Assembly (NCBI GenBank): GCA_000469685.2
Contig: LS997562.1
Location: 9,190,007 to 9,254,006 of the forward strand
DNA from: Haemonchus contortus
Lineage: Eukaryota; Nematoda; Chromadorea; Rhabditida; Trichostrongylidae
Direction: 5' to 3'
Length of the DNA: 64,000 nucleotides
In this document: in pieces, positions 47,001 through 56,665 of the stretch
Layout: every line of letters begins with the position of its first letter
How positions within the stretch are numbered: position 1 is the first letter of the stretch
Notes under the pieces: generated by a model
The model's database searches: none
What the model saw: the letters and a program-made list of their open reading frames with translations, nothing else
Told to the model about the DNA's origin: nothing
Made by a program: the position numbers and the translations under genes

Positions 47001-48960
47001 CCTCCTAAAAGCTCGTCATATATTTGTGTAGTTTTAATTCTGTTATGATTAAAGGCACAGTTTCACGATAGTTCCGAGGTACCCTTTTTCTTCAGAAAGA
47101 AGAAGTGTATGTTTAGAATAGTTAGTTCATCGGTAGCGAAGAAAGCAAGAGAATTCACCGATTTTGAGAAAAATATGGCTCCTCAGAAGTAAATTAAGTA
47201 AATGATGGACGAGACTACTATGACTGCAATGACATGCAAGGGGTATTCGGACGAGATTTCAGTTGTTGCAATGGCGAAAAGAGCTGACTACATCAACAGT
47301 GTAAAAGTTCTAGTAAGCGTTAGTATGCATGAAGATAGAAAGAAAAAATAAATAAAAGAGGCAAATACATGATTCGTTTTTTAAGCCAGAAATTTACAGA
47401 CCTACCTTTCACCATCGCTATTGGTCACGGCAATTTTGAGCTTCCTACGTGGGTTCCGCTGCGATCGGCAGAAGTCTACAATGCCGATGAAACTCGTCCG
47501 AGGATACACATGGGACAGCCTTTGAGCGTTATAACTCACTAAATAAGCCGCTTTCCGATCTCTGGCCCAGATATGGTATACGAGGGACCCTAGAATTCAT
47601 CCTATGGGGAAACCTCAGAAATCATTTTTATCGTGAACTGTACCTTTGAGAAAATTTTATGCTCGCTTTTTTATTACTTTCTGTCCAACTGCTTGACGAT
47701 GAGTACAATTTCCCTCATCGCTAGCGTTGGAATATGGAACTGATGGTGGGGAAACCGGGTAGTGGAGGAAGGGCTATTGCAAGAGCAGTTGCGCCTTTTT
47801 CAACCACCCACCCATCCCATCCCCCCCCCCCCCCCATCCCTTTATGCTATACCAGTCAATTGTAAGAGCTTTTTTGAAAATTAGTGTTGAACATCACCAC
47901 TCATACCATTGCCGTCTCACGGTGGTTCCTTTCAGAAACTGTGTCTCGTTTCACTGCTGCCGGTCAGAAGTTTCTTAACTGTACACGAGATTGTCTGATT
48001 GATCATCTTAAAGAGCTTTTTAGGGTACGCCCGTACTTCGTTCTATAGTATATACAGTTGTAATTAGCTCAAAGGTTCTCTTACGAATTTTCCCTATCGC
48101 TCAGGTGAGAGTTCATGAAAAAAATTTTTTCACTGATTTAGATTCTTACCGTAACCCCATGATAATTTACACTACTATTATGCAGCTAATACGCGCTAGT
48201 CTGCCACAGTTAGTCTCGAGCCTTTCGCCTTCCCTCCCCTGTCTGACTGTGAGGGCTCTGCCACGCATTTTACTTCCGCTCGGGATCGTAAAGGCCTAGT
48301 GAATGCGTGAATGATTTACACAAAGACTTGAGGTGACAAGCCGATGTACAAGTCAGTTCTTTTGTCGTCCCAGGCAAATCTGGTACCCTTCAACCGACGC
48401 AAGAGGGATGGACGGCTTGGTAGCTTAGGTGGGCATCAGTTCGGGATTCAAGCCTGCCACCATGCGTGCGTGATAGTGTGCCACCTGCTCCTACACCACC
48501 ACAACACTGAGAGTACTAATAATCTGATGTGATTGTGGGATCACCGGCAGAATGAAACTTGTGTCAAATTTTTGCTTGGGGGCCTATTATTGGTTGCTGC
48601 GGTCTACTTGTCAATCATAAACGCTTATCGTTCTGTATCTCCGAGGTTCCCTATTAATCTCATTTCCAGAATAGTCAACCTACGTGTGATGTCATCTATA
48701 CTTCGGCCTTCGAATCGCATGCCAGTTGCTACTTGAAATGTGATTTTTGCAAAATTTGCAAAACCGAAAAGTTGGCATTGTTGAGCAGCTATGACCTTAT
48801 GGATTTCCTTTCATTCAAACCAATCAGGACGATCTTTGAGGTGATGAAAAAATGTGGCTTTGTGGCGTGTTTGAACATTTCTGAATTGTATTTCTTCGTT
48901 ATTGTTAACATATTGTTAATATTATCTGTATCATCATTGTTGCTGTATTTTGTTGCATGA
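44064..48960 (+). CDS. Gene B: paralog of gene A, secreted cysteine-rich protein
   Basis: Exons 44064-44117 (signal peptide MTFSWILTILVSTMQLIS), 44500 or 44509-44623, 47936-48024 and 48670-48960 match those of gene A in size, phase and cysteine pattern. The exon-2 acceptor aligned with gene A's TAG reads TAA. The AG at 44507-44508 would restore phase with loss of three residues, giving about 182 residues. Exon 4 matches gene A through the KKCGFVACLNI region, then a one-base length difference opens a tail of about 23 hydrophobic residues. Intron 2 carries an RTE element and a TTAA element, and intron 3 a SINE. The function of the family is unknown. The splice change leaves it unsure whether the gene works. 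Confidence 0.65.
44701..46882 (-). mobile_element. 5'-truncated RTE-type non-LTR retrotransposon
   Basis: A 2182-bp insertion flanked by a perfect 15-bp target duplication GTATTGTACTGTATA (44686-44700 and 46883-46897). The 5' end, at the right, starts within the end of the endonuclease domain. The 3' end, at the left, finishes in a short CAAGTATCCAAGTAAG-like tail instead of poly-A, as RTE elements often do. It lies antisense in intron 2 of gene B. Confidence 0.92.
44742..46854 (-). pseudogene. RTE endonuclease/reverse transcriptase fragment
   Basis: In sense order: TGSDHRLVRAKI (the SDH block closing the endonuclease), a helical linker to about 46440, then an RT core with LCFIDYAKAFDSVE, VRQGDTISPKVFTTAL and LRFADDVVLI (catalytic FADD retained), LTMNRSKTM, FTDSYVYLGRLI, and a C-terminal segment with RRWAGHVVSARTTGG-type sequence and GRPATRWSDSVKK. 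Frames change near 46440, 45450 and 45070, so it is not translatable as one protein. Most of the endonuclease is missing. Confidence 0.9.
47053..47645. mobile_element. TTAA-flanked non-autonomous DNA element, copy 1
   Basis: Left terminus AGGCACAGTTTCACGATA follows TTAA (47049-47052). The right terminus is the complement, ending ACTGTACCT followed by TTGA, a one-base decay of TTAA. Internal sequence resembles 50500-51010. TTAA duplication suggests a piggyBac-like family. No transposase. It lies in intron 2 of gene B. Confidence 0.7.
48230..48510 (-). repeat. tRNA-derived SINE, copy 3 (intron 3 of gene B)
   Basis: Minus-strand head GTGGTGGTGTAGGAGC (A-box-like) and GGCTTGAATCCCGAA (B-box-like) with the family body. 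It lies at the position equivalent to copy 2 in gene A. Confidence 0.7.
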
Positions 48961-48974
48961 ATATAAAATCTTAA

Positions 48975-49240
48975 GGTCTTCTGGCGCTAATCAGTCCCGT
49001 CTGAGGGATGCGCCCCGCATTCGACTTCCATTCAGAATCGTAGTGGCGAATTGAATGCGTGTGTGGCCTATACAACGAGCTGTGGTGCCCAGCCTATGTA
49101 CAATTAAGTGCTTTATCCTCCCAAGTGAGTCTGGTACCAATTAACCGACTCCAGAGAGATGGAAGGCTTAGTGAGCTCAGGCGGATATCGATCCGGGATA
49201 GTGCCTGACTATGCGTGGGGATTGCCTACACCACTTCCGC
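48975..49240 (-). repeat. tRNA-derived SINE, copy 4
   Basis: Same body as the other copies (AGTCTGGTACCAATTAACCG on plus) with a more decayed head. It starts just after the stop codon of gene B. Independent of the pair shared by genes A and B. Confidence 0.6.
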
Positions 49241-49499
49241 TCGTTGCATATATATGTTAGTCGTACTGAAGTGAACATGGCAACAAAATTAGGGCAAAGT
49301 GCCAGAGCAGAAAAAAAGGGAGTTGGAAGAATAGGGAACTTCTGCTAACAGTTTCTGGCGAATTGACAGGAAATGTATGTATTTGTTCATGAGTTTAAGT
49401 GCGCCCATTGGACGGTGGTAGTGACCCTTTCCTAGGAAATTTCGTGATATGCTTCTGGGGAACCAGTATCTGCAACCTGGGACTATACCACTGTCATTC

Positions 49500-49808
49500 T
49501 TAACAGCTCAAAGGAAGATCGAGCGACACCAGCTTCAGCTTAAATTGGTCAAGCATGGCGGAGACGCTCTGATCAATCTCCCTTACAGTTTACATGTAGG
49601 AACTTGCTTTTTTTTCTGAAGTTTTGAAAGATCACTAATCATTCTATCTGGAGACAACGCCAAGTGAATATTTTTGATATGTTCGACTTGAGCGATATCA
49701 AACAAAGTAAAGCCATACCTTGCTCTCAGTTGTTACATCAGGTGGCGACATCTTGAAAGAAACCAGCTGGTGTTCTTTTTCATCTGAAGTGTCAATGACC
49801 GCGCTCAT
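49500..49808 (-). CDS. Candidate two-exon micro-gene (55 residues)
   Basis: On the minus strand a TTTTTGTTTAG acceptor ends at 49821 and the exon opens 12 bases before an ATG at 49808. Exon 1 (49808-49719) encodes MSAVIDTSDEKEHQLVSFKM and ten further residues and ends at a GTATGG donor. A second exon from 49577, after GGGAG, would give IDQSVSAMLDQFKLKLVSLD and stop at 49500. The first exon with its trans-splice-like acceptor is attractive. The second acceptor has a poor pyrimidine tract. No family recognised. Confidence 0.3.
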
Positions 49809-50019
49809 CGGGGGGAGGAACTAAACAAAAAGTATACATTCTAGCCTTTGGAATGTATAACAATTTCACTTCTTCTTCGTAACAAATGACACTATTTCAA
49901 ACGCAAAATTTAACAGAGAAATAATAGGGCATACAAGGTGTTCAAAATGTGTCTATGCCTATGTCTATAAACAGAAGCCTCGATCTGTTGCGGATCATCT
50001 TGAAAATAATGACCCATTA

Positions 50020-50220
50020 AAGGTTGAACTGGTCCGAATCGATATTTTCGCTCACACCGTCCCCCTTCTGCGCGGAATCTAGTCCTATCACCTATCATCA
50101 GTGTTCCCACCTTGCTTCCTGTGCTACCAAGCTTTTGCGCTCTAGGTCCAATTGGACATTTTCTAAGCAAGCTCCGCCATCATCCTGTGGGCAAACTCGA
50201 GTCCTGCTGTAGATGTCGAA
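50020..50220 (+). repeat. GC-box family fragment
   Basis: Contains CCCCCTTCTGCGCGGAATCTAG and TCCTGTGGGCAAACTCGAGTCC blocks, diverged versions of the GTGGGCGGAGTC modules seen at 1.9-2.2 and 43.4-43.7 kb, in the same order. Confidence 0.5.
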
Positions 50221-50499
50221 ACCGTTGGTAAAGAACTTGCTGAGGAAGATCTCGTCGAATGAGATGGTGAAGAGTTCAATGGAGAGAAAAATGTTGAGAC
50301 AGAAAGAGGTCACGGATGTGGCCACGGCTCATGGAAAATATAGGTGCAGTTCCCTGCATTCTTGCCAAAATGCGGAGCCACTATAACTCCAGCATGTTGT
50401 CTGTATAAAAACGGGCAGAGAGCGTTCCAGAGCATTTCATTTTTCTTTAATGTTCAAATTTAGCGATTTAGAGCATTTGTTCATTTTTCAGTCTTTTAA

Positions 50500-51010
50500 A
50501 GGCACAGTTCACGATAATTTTGAGGTACCCCTTCTTTGTCGAAAAGCGGAAGTATGGGTTGTGAGGAGTTAATTATTGGTTGTGAAGTGAGCGAGAAAAT
50601 TCGCCGATTTTGAGAAGATTAAGGCTCCTCAAAAGAAGGGAAAGTAGAGGTTGGACGAGATTACAATGATGGAAATAACATGGAATGGATATTCAGACGA
50701 GATTCCGGTTGTTGCAGTTGCGCAAAAAGCTGACTACCTCAAGCCAGAACTGTGCAGAACTGCCTTTCACTACCGCTATGGATCATGACAAGTTGTTTGA
50801 ACTCCCTACATGGGTTCCCTTGCGATCGGTGCAGCCTCTACAATGCCGGTGAAACTCGTCCGAGGATACACACAAGCCAAATTTTGGGTCGCTAAAACGC
50901 CCTAACTAGGCCGTTTTCCGACATGGTAGCGTCAGACATGGTACAAGAGGGATCCTCAAATTAATCCTATGGGGAATTCCCAGAAACTTTTTTCATCGTG
51001 AACTGTACCT
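50500..51010. mobile_element. TTAA-flanked non-autonomous DNA element, copy 2
   Basis: Termini AGGCACAGTTCACGATAA and the complement TTCATCGTGAACTGTACCT are flanked by intact TTAA at 50496-50499 and 51011-51014. Length 511 bp, no ORF. The interior aligns with 47053-47645 (for example GAGGTACCC, CGATTTTGAGAA, GTCCGAGGATACACA). Confidence 0.8.
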
Positions 51011-51600
51011 TTAAACCATATAAACATTTCTTGGTCTTAACCTTTTCACTTTTATGCCTTTCAAGTATTATGCTTTGTCTCACTTACCGTTGTGCTCCAA
51101 CTGGAATTGTGGCTTGGTATTATCATTCTCTTATCATGTTCTAAGGTACTTTACTGTTCTTGTTGATGTACTGTATTTCGTATTGTATTGTATTTTCCCT
51201 ATTAGTCTGGAACACAGTTTATTACGCAAGTTCGCCATTTCCACTGAACCATCGCACACCTAAAAGAGGATGTGGAGCAGGACATAATGGTGAGGAACAG
51301 TATCACAAAGGCGCTCTCTGTAGCCCTCTCAAAGATAAAGAAAGGGATAGTCGGTATTCAGAATTGAGCAAAGGATTAGTAGCACCCGGCAAGCGCTGCG
51401 CAACTTAAGAGAAATTTCGCGCCAGTTAGACGCCGGATACATTTGTCCTATTAGGAGGTTCGATCATGGGCACATCAATACAGCTCACGAGCTTCTCATG
51501 AGATACACCTGTCAAGAAATAGGACCCCATTTATCGGGGTCTTGCACTACTGTCTTGCACTACAATATCGAAACCAGGAGACGGTCAATCGATGCAAGCA
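51011..51600. other. No clear gene
   Basis: Frames at 51054-51408 have no recognised domain. The outer BEL LTR may begin somewhere in this interval, but with a single copy in view its 5' boundary cannot be set. Confidence 0.3.
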
Positions 51601-51978
51601 ACAGATGCAAACGGTATCTCGAACAAATCTGTTCGAGGTGGTATAGAGACGACTCTCTATGAGCTTAGATTATTTTGGGGTGATTGTATCCTATTATCAT
51701 GGTCGATTCCTTACTGGTGTCTTTGTGTATTTTGTACTGTGATTCATTCTGTAAGTTAAAGAATTCATATCTGCTGGCTGATAAGTACAGGAATGTATAC
51801 ATATAGTTTGCTTCGAACGTTATCAACCGAAGTACGACGGATTTCCATATATTCAGTCGTTTTTCATTCTTCAGAATATTGTATACAATGTAAAATATAT
51901 AATAAAAGTTTAATTACCCATGTATGAGGCATTTACCAAAGATCCGCGTGGCGACGACAAGGGAACCCCGACGGCTTA
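51601..51978 (+). repeat. 5' LTR (3' part) of the outer BEL element
   Basis: It ends immediately before a tRNA-Gly-type primer site. It contains an AATAAA at about 51900 followed by TTTAATTACCCA, a phrase also found in the inner element's LTR upstream of its AATAAA. The start of the LTR is a guess because the partner LTR is outside the window. Confidence 0.5.
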
Positions 51979-51989
51979 TGGTGCATCGG
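51979..51989 (+). other. Primer binding site of the outer BEL element
   Basis: TGGTGCATCGG, identical to the primer sites at 52692 and 39551 (minus), complementary to a tRNA-Gly 3' end. Confidence 0.75.
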
Positions 51990-52197
51990 TGACTCTAAGA
52001 ACAACCGAGGACGAAGTCGCAAGATCTGAACTAGACTGAAGGATCAAAGCAAGGATCGAAGCTATCGAAGACGAACACGTGCAGCTCTGAACGCCAGTCT
52101 GGTCGGACACGAAGAAGAGGGATCGCCGAAAGTGAATGATGAGCGCTTCAGCGAACGAAGTCTCGTTTCTGCTCAATACGTCCGTGTCGTTCGCACT
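51990..52197 (+). pseudogene. Leader and early gag of the outer BEL element, interrupted
   Basis: Coding-like sequence after the primer site (TLRTTEDEVARSE, IEAIEDEHVQL) with stops, ending at the GCACT duplicated by insertion of the inner element. The continuation lies beyond 63602. Confidence 0.5.
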
Positions 52198-52691
52198 TAT
52201 CGCGGCAAGCCGCGAGTCGTTGAGATTCGGGTGAGACAAGGAAAAAAGTGTATTTTATACACATATATGTTAGTGACATCACTCTCAGCATGAAACATCT
52301 GTAATCTTCTTCAACACAGAAAGGCTCCAATGAAATCAGAAGAATGTCGAAAAGGACCATGCAGCTGGGCTCTTCCTTGATATATCGGAGAAAAACACCA
52401 GCTGCACTCTACATGTAAGTGCTCGAGCCAGACCATGGGCCGTCGAACTGTACTCTATCTCTTTTCATTCATGATTTGTAACTTGTGTCTCTCATCAATG
52501 AAAACTCATTAACCGGTTTAATTACCCAAGTTTGAGTTCGAACTGTTCGAGTTCCACGCTGCAATAAATTGGTGATATTTTATCGTGCTATCGTGATGGC
52601 GCAAGGAAATCGGGTATTTGGAGTTATACATTGAACCACCACAAGAAGACTAAGAGACTCTCCTGACATCACGACACGTCAGTCCCTTAAA
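52198..52691 (+). repeat. 5' LTR of the inner BEL element
   Basis: Starts with the palindrome TATCGCGGCAAGCCGCGA instead of TG and ends CCCTTAAA. It contains AATAAA near 52563. The boundary is set by the target duplication, the adjacent primer site and comparison with 63104-63597. Confidence 0.92.
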
Positions 52692-52702
52692 TGGTGCATC
52701 GG
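52692..52702 (+). other. Primer binding site of the inner BEL element
   Basis: TGGTGCATCGG directly abuts the LTR and is complementary to the tRNA-Gly 3' end. Confidence 0.85.
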
Positions 52703-52917
52703 CCCGATTCTGAGCACGGACAGGTACGACTTGGACATTGAAGCTTTTCAACTTGTCGCAGAACACTTGTGGACATTTTGGCAATACGCGACGCTTACTA
52801 TACTTACCTTGTCGCCAACCGATTTGAAACGGAAAAAACATACGCGACGCTTTCGCTTACGCTTCTTCGTTTTTTTCATTTCTTCGCTGAGGAAAGTGCT
52901 TAATTTTACTTCTCAAT

Positions 52918-53715
52918 ATGTCCTCAGCTGGACCCGCTTCGGTACGATCACAGAAAGGATTATTAACGCGATACTATAATAGCCTTACGCACTTGTTAGA
53001 GTCGTTCGAATCCCAAGTAGATCCCAATGTGTCGATCTCTCAGGACCCAAAAGATTTGGAACAAATCCAAGCCTTTGTGTTTCAACTTCAAGACACTAGT
53101 GAACTGGTGAGTAATGCGCTGGGCTCATTCACGAACACTATCGACGCGATGGCAGACTCAATCGACGAAGAGCATGAAAAACAAGCCATGCAGTATATCG
53201 ATACAGCACATGGAGTCATTGATTGCGCCACTACATTGGCAATCCAATTAAGTGCGAAGTTAAGATCTGCGCATCAACGACACATGGTTATGGGGAACAA
53301 TACGTCCTATATCTCGCAAGAGCCACCGGAGGCAAGCATGAATGATGCGGCAACAGCGATTTTCACACCAGGACAACACAACGTGGGGATACTTCAGCCC
53401 GCAACACCCAAACTTCCGGCAATACCTATCCCGAAGTTTTCTGGAAAGGTATGGGAGCTCCATAACTTTTTGCGTCTTTTCTCGGCGAATGTTCACGACC
53501 AACCTTTAGCAAACCTGCAGAAGTTCAACTACTTAGTTTTTTCACTCCAAGGGGAAGCACGAGAGGTCACTAGACGCTATGCTATCACCGATGAGAACTA
53601 CGGACAAGCCGTAAAGTTCCTTCAAAACAAATACGGGGATACTTCAAAGTTGATAGATACTTTGCAACGACGCCTGGAGAGCGCAAAAGCAGAAGGCACG
53701 GGGATCTCCGCTTAG
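52918..53715 (+). CDS. gag, N-terminal and capsid-like part (inner BEL)
   Basis: 265 residues from an ATG to a TAG. The helical N-terminus is followed by a proline-rich linker and PIPKFSGKVWELHNFLRLF, LQKFNYLVFSLQGEAREVTR and ENYGQAVKFLQNKYGD, the BEL/Pao gag (DUF1759-type) motifs that build the particle. Past the TAG the same frame carries on (RRLLEYLIPTISQLEKEK) before a second stop, so the TAG is probably a mutation of a longer gag-pol frame. Confidence 0.85.
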   Translation: MSSAGPASVRSQKGLLTRYYNSLTHLLESFESQVDPNVSISQDPKDLEQIQAFVFQLQDTSELVSNALGSFTNTIDAMADSIDEEHEKQAMQYIDTAHGVIDCATTLAIQLSAKLRSAHQRHMVMGNNTSYISQEPPEASMNDAATAIFTPGQHNVGILQPATPKLPAIPIPKFSGKVWELHNFLRLFSANVHDQPLANLQKFNYLVFSLQGEAREVTRRYAITDENYGQAVKFLQNKYGDTSKLIDTLQRRLESAKAEGTGISA

Positions 53716-53768
53716 CGACGCCTGTTGGAATACCTCATTCCGACAATATCTCAGTTGGAAAAGGAAAA

Positions 53769-55304
53769 GTGAGCCTAAATGGCTCATATCTCGTACGAAA
53801 GATCCTCGCCAAGTTCAACGCCTCTCTCCAACGCGCCGTGCTCACAACACTTCTTTCTCAGAACATCCGCGAAACTGAATGGAGCTTGCAACAAGTCGTT
53901 CAGTTACTTGATCAGCTGATCAGTACAGAGGAGCGCATCAGTGACATGGTTACAAAAGGTAACACAGGAAACGAACGAACGACCGAAGTACCCGTACGAA
54001 CCAAGAGCCTTCTATGGAAAAGTACCACAAGCGACGAATGTATGTTTTGCGCGTCGCAGCGTCACAAGACCTCAACATGTACACAGCACGTCACCATAAC
54101 GGAACGACGCAATATCATGCTGGAACGAAAACTCTTCCTCAACTATGGAAAACCTGGACACTTTCTCAAGGAATGCACAAGTCAGGGATGCCGTGCATGT
54201 CAAGGAAAACGGCATCATCATACACTGTGTCCACAACGGACAAAGGACCAGAAGATTGTTACCGTAGCGCAGGCTCAGCCGTTGGGGAAAGCTCCCTCGA
54301 AAGGACCTTTGCCTCAGCCACTGAACAAATCATTCAGCGTACAGCAACGTGCCAGGGTACAACCTAAGCGAGAGGATGCGCAGGTTAACCCGATTCAGAC
54401 TACTAGCGTCAAAAAAGGAAAGGCACAGCTGGAGGAACCTGTTCTACCGCAGGAGGCGGTAGTGGTGCAGAGCACAGGGAATAAGCAGGCACACAGGGAA
54501 GGTGTGCTACTACTCACGGGTTCCGCGAAGGTTGGTGACGCCAGTGGCAGCCGGAAGAAAAAAGTGGAGATACTTTTTGACACCGGAGCGGACCAATCCT
54601 TCATGAGTGAAAGATTAGCGCAACAATTGAATCTGGATTGTTCATTGACACGCACGTTAACAATGCGGACATTTGGCGAGGAAATGCCCAAAACCAGGAC
54701 CTGCAAAGTTGCTACGGTGGGAATCTGGGACCAAGATGGTCAGAAGCACGAGTTGAGCTTACGCACAACGCCGATACTGACCGATGCAGGAAAGGCAGCT
54801 AAGCTCACTCAGGAAGACATGGATTTCCTCTCCCGCAACGGCATAGTACTTTCTGCAGCGCACAACAGCACACCTCGGGATCCAGACATACTTCTTGGCT
54901 GTGATCAACTATGGACATTCTTGCTAACCCCTTGTCCTCAGCACACCCTTCCGTCAGGATTGCACCTCATACCTTCAAAGCTCGGTTACCTGCTTTCAGG
55001 AAAACAAAGAGGTAACATGGAGCAGTGCAAAACAGGGGAGCTCACACCAGAGGAAATAACTCCGTCACCAATCACGATTAATACATTGACCAATTTCGAC
55101 GGGGATCTGGAGCGATGGGATAGGTACTGGAGGATTCGGCTGGAGTATGCGAATTCACCGGAACAAAAGATGCGGAGAAGGAAGCTATCAACGCGAAAGT
55201 CTCCGAGTTTTTCGAACAAACTATTCAAAGGCGCAGCGACGGGTATTATGTTCGATTACCCTATATCGAAGGTCACGATCCATCACCTTCGAACAAGGCG
55301 ATAG
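53769..55304 (+). CDS. gag nucleocapsid and aspartic protease (inner BEL)
   Basis: 511 residues, frame-shifted from the preceding gag. Zinc knuckles: CMFCASQRHKTSTC is intact, the second (LNYGKPGHFLKEC) has lost its first two cysteines, and the third (CRACQGKRHHHTLC) is intact. A basic proline-rich linker follows. The protease has the FDTGADQSFM active site near 54580, the TMRTFGEE flap area and ILLGCDQLW then LPSGLHLIPSKLGYLLSG. The end enters the linker before RT. The first codon is only the first ATG in this frame; the natural protein would be fused to gag. Confidence 0.88.
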   Translation: MSLNGSYLVRKILAKFNASLQRAVLTTLLSQNIRETEWSLQQVVQLLDQLISTEERISDMVTKGNTGNERTTEVPVRTKSLLWKSTTSDECMFCASQRHKTSTCTQHVTITERRNIMLERKLFLNYGKPGHFLKECTSQGCRACQGKRHHHTLCPQRTKDQKIVTVAQAQPLGKAPSKGPLPQPLNKSFSVQQRARVQPKREDAQVNPIQTTSVKKGKAQLEEPVLPQEAVVVQSTGNKQAHREGVLLLTGSAKVGDASGSRKKKVEILFDTGADQSFMSERLAQQLNLDCSLTRTLTMRTFGEEMPKTRTCKVATVGIWDQDGQKHELSLRTTPILTDAGKAAKLTQEDMDFLSRNGIVLSAAHNSTPRDPDILLGCDQLWTFLLTPCPQHTLPSGLHLIPSKLGYLLSGKQRGNMEQCKTGELTPEEITPSPITINTLTNFDGDLERWDRYWRIRLEYANSPEQKMRRRKLSTRKSPSFSNKLFKGAATGIMFDYPISKVTIHHLRTRR

Positions 55305-55306
55305 CA

Positions 55307-56111
55307 ATGAGAAGACTGCATAGTGAGCTCAACAAACTAAGGCAACAACCGGAGATACTGAGGCTGTACGACAAAACCATACAAGATCAGAAAGAACAGG
55401 GGATTATAGAAGAAATCCTCAATGATAAAACACCGGAAGGGGATGTATTGCATTACATTCCGCACCAACCTGTCATCACTCCTCATAAGGAAACGACGAA
55501 GCTACGCATTGTCTTTGACGCATCAGCACATTTCTCGAACCAGCCATCTCTCTGTACTCCACCAAGGACCGCTGATACTACCCGATCTTTATGCGATGCT
55601 TTTACGATTCCGGACAGCCCCTTATGCAGTCACTGCCGACGTTGAGAAGGCCTTCTTGCAGATACGCCTGCATGAGCTCGTTCGAGATGCCACAAGGTTT
55701 TTCTGGATAAAAAATGTGGATGCGCCAGTAGATAATGATAATCTCACCACGTACCGCTTTACTCGAGTCACGTTTGGGATCAACACATCACCATTTCTTC
55801 CAGGAGCTACGGTATGTCACCACTTACGAGCAACAGTCGAAGACGAAGAACTCGCCGAAGAAATACGGGAGAATCTCTATGTCGACAATCTCATACTCAC
55901 GGCAAACTCGCCTGCAGAATTTCGAAGAAAGGCGAATAAAGCGCGACGCATCTTCGATGACATGGGAATGAATTTGAGACAGTTTCTCTCCAATGAGACA
56001 ACGATAAACGAAGCATTCCCAGAGGAAGTAGGAGCACAGAGCACATCCCAAAAGGTTCTCGGGATAATGTGGGATGCTAAAAACGATACGCTGTATACAT
56101 ATTTCCACTAA
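55307..56111 (+). pseudogene. Reverse transcriptase (inner BEL), frameshifted
   Basis: The first frame (55307-55645) has YIPHQPV and LRIVFDASAH. After a shift near 55550 the second (to 56111) has LLRFRTAPYAVTADVEKAFL, TRVTFGINTSPFLPGATV, the catalytic block LYVDNLIL and LGIMWD. The YVDN form replaces the textbook YVDD; I recall N at this place in other nematode BEL elements but cannot check. A stop closes the frame before the MITE. Confidence 0.85.
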
Positions 56112-56160
56112 ACGAAACGCTTACAAAAAGGCTAGTAGCCAGAAGAATAGCCTCCATATA

Positions 56161-56665
56161 CAGTAGCGCTAAAAGTGTTCGGCGAAATGCTTCTTCAGTT
56201 GCAACTTTCAGTCATAACTCCTTTCTACTGGATTTAATCAAGCGAAATTTCAATATGTGTAGCACTTGTGTAGTGTGAATGTTTACCACTATTGACCTGC
56301 AATCTGATCATGTTCCAGATATCCAAAAGGGCTTGAACAAAAAATCAACTGGAAATCGAATGGTGGTCCTTCTAGGAGTCCTTTCCTTTTTGCCATGTCT
56401 TAAGTGTACGAGCACTAATGCCGAACCCAGAAGAGAAGAAAAACGTACATAAGGTCGGAATAACTGCAGACGTCGCAAACTTGCTTTCAGCACAGTCTAC
56501 AAAACGTCTTCCCATTAGTATGTGGACATTGCTGTTTGCAGTCAAATAGTGCTGAGTAGTGTGAAATATGCTTCAGCTGAGCATATCGAAATTTCACGCA
56601 ATTTGCTCCAGTGAGAAAAAAGTTACGGCAAGTTAAAGTTGGCCGTATACTTTTGAGCGCTACTG
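56161..56665. mobile_element. Tc1/mariner-like MITE, copy 2, inside BEL pol
   Basis: Termini CAGTAGCGCT...AGCGCTACTG, left flank TA, right flank TG (TA decayed by one base). 505 bp, related along its length to 9791-10315. It splits the pol sequence RRIASIY / DLLGWLVP, conserved in BEL elements as IASIYDPLG, between RT and RNase H. Confidence 0.92.

Noticed and set aside
48105..48299. An apparent exon after CAG in gene B and the paralogous spot at 39752 in gene A
   Set aside because: Exon 3 joins the final exon (48670 or 40302) directly in phase and restores the conserved cysteine pattern; the intervening frame differs strongly between paralogs.
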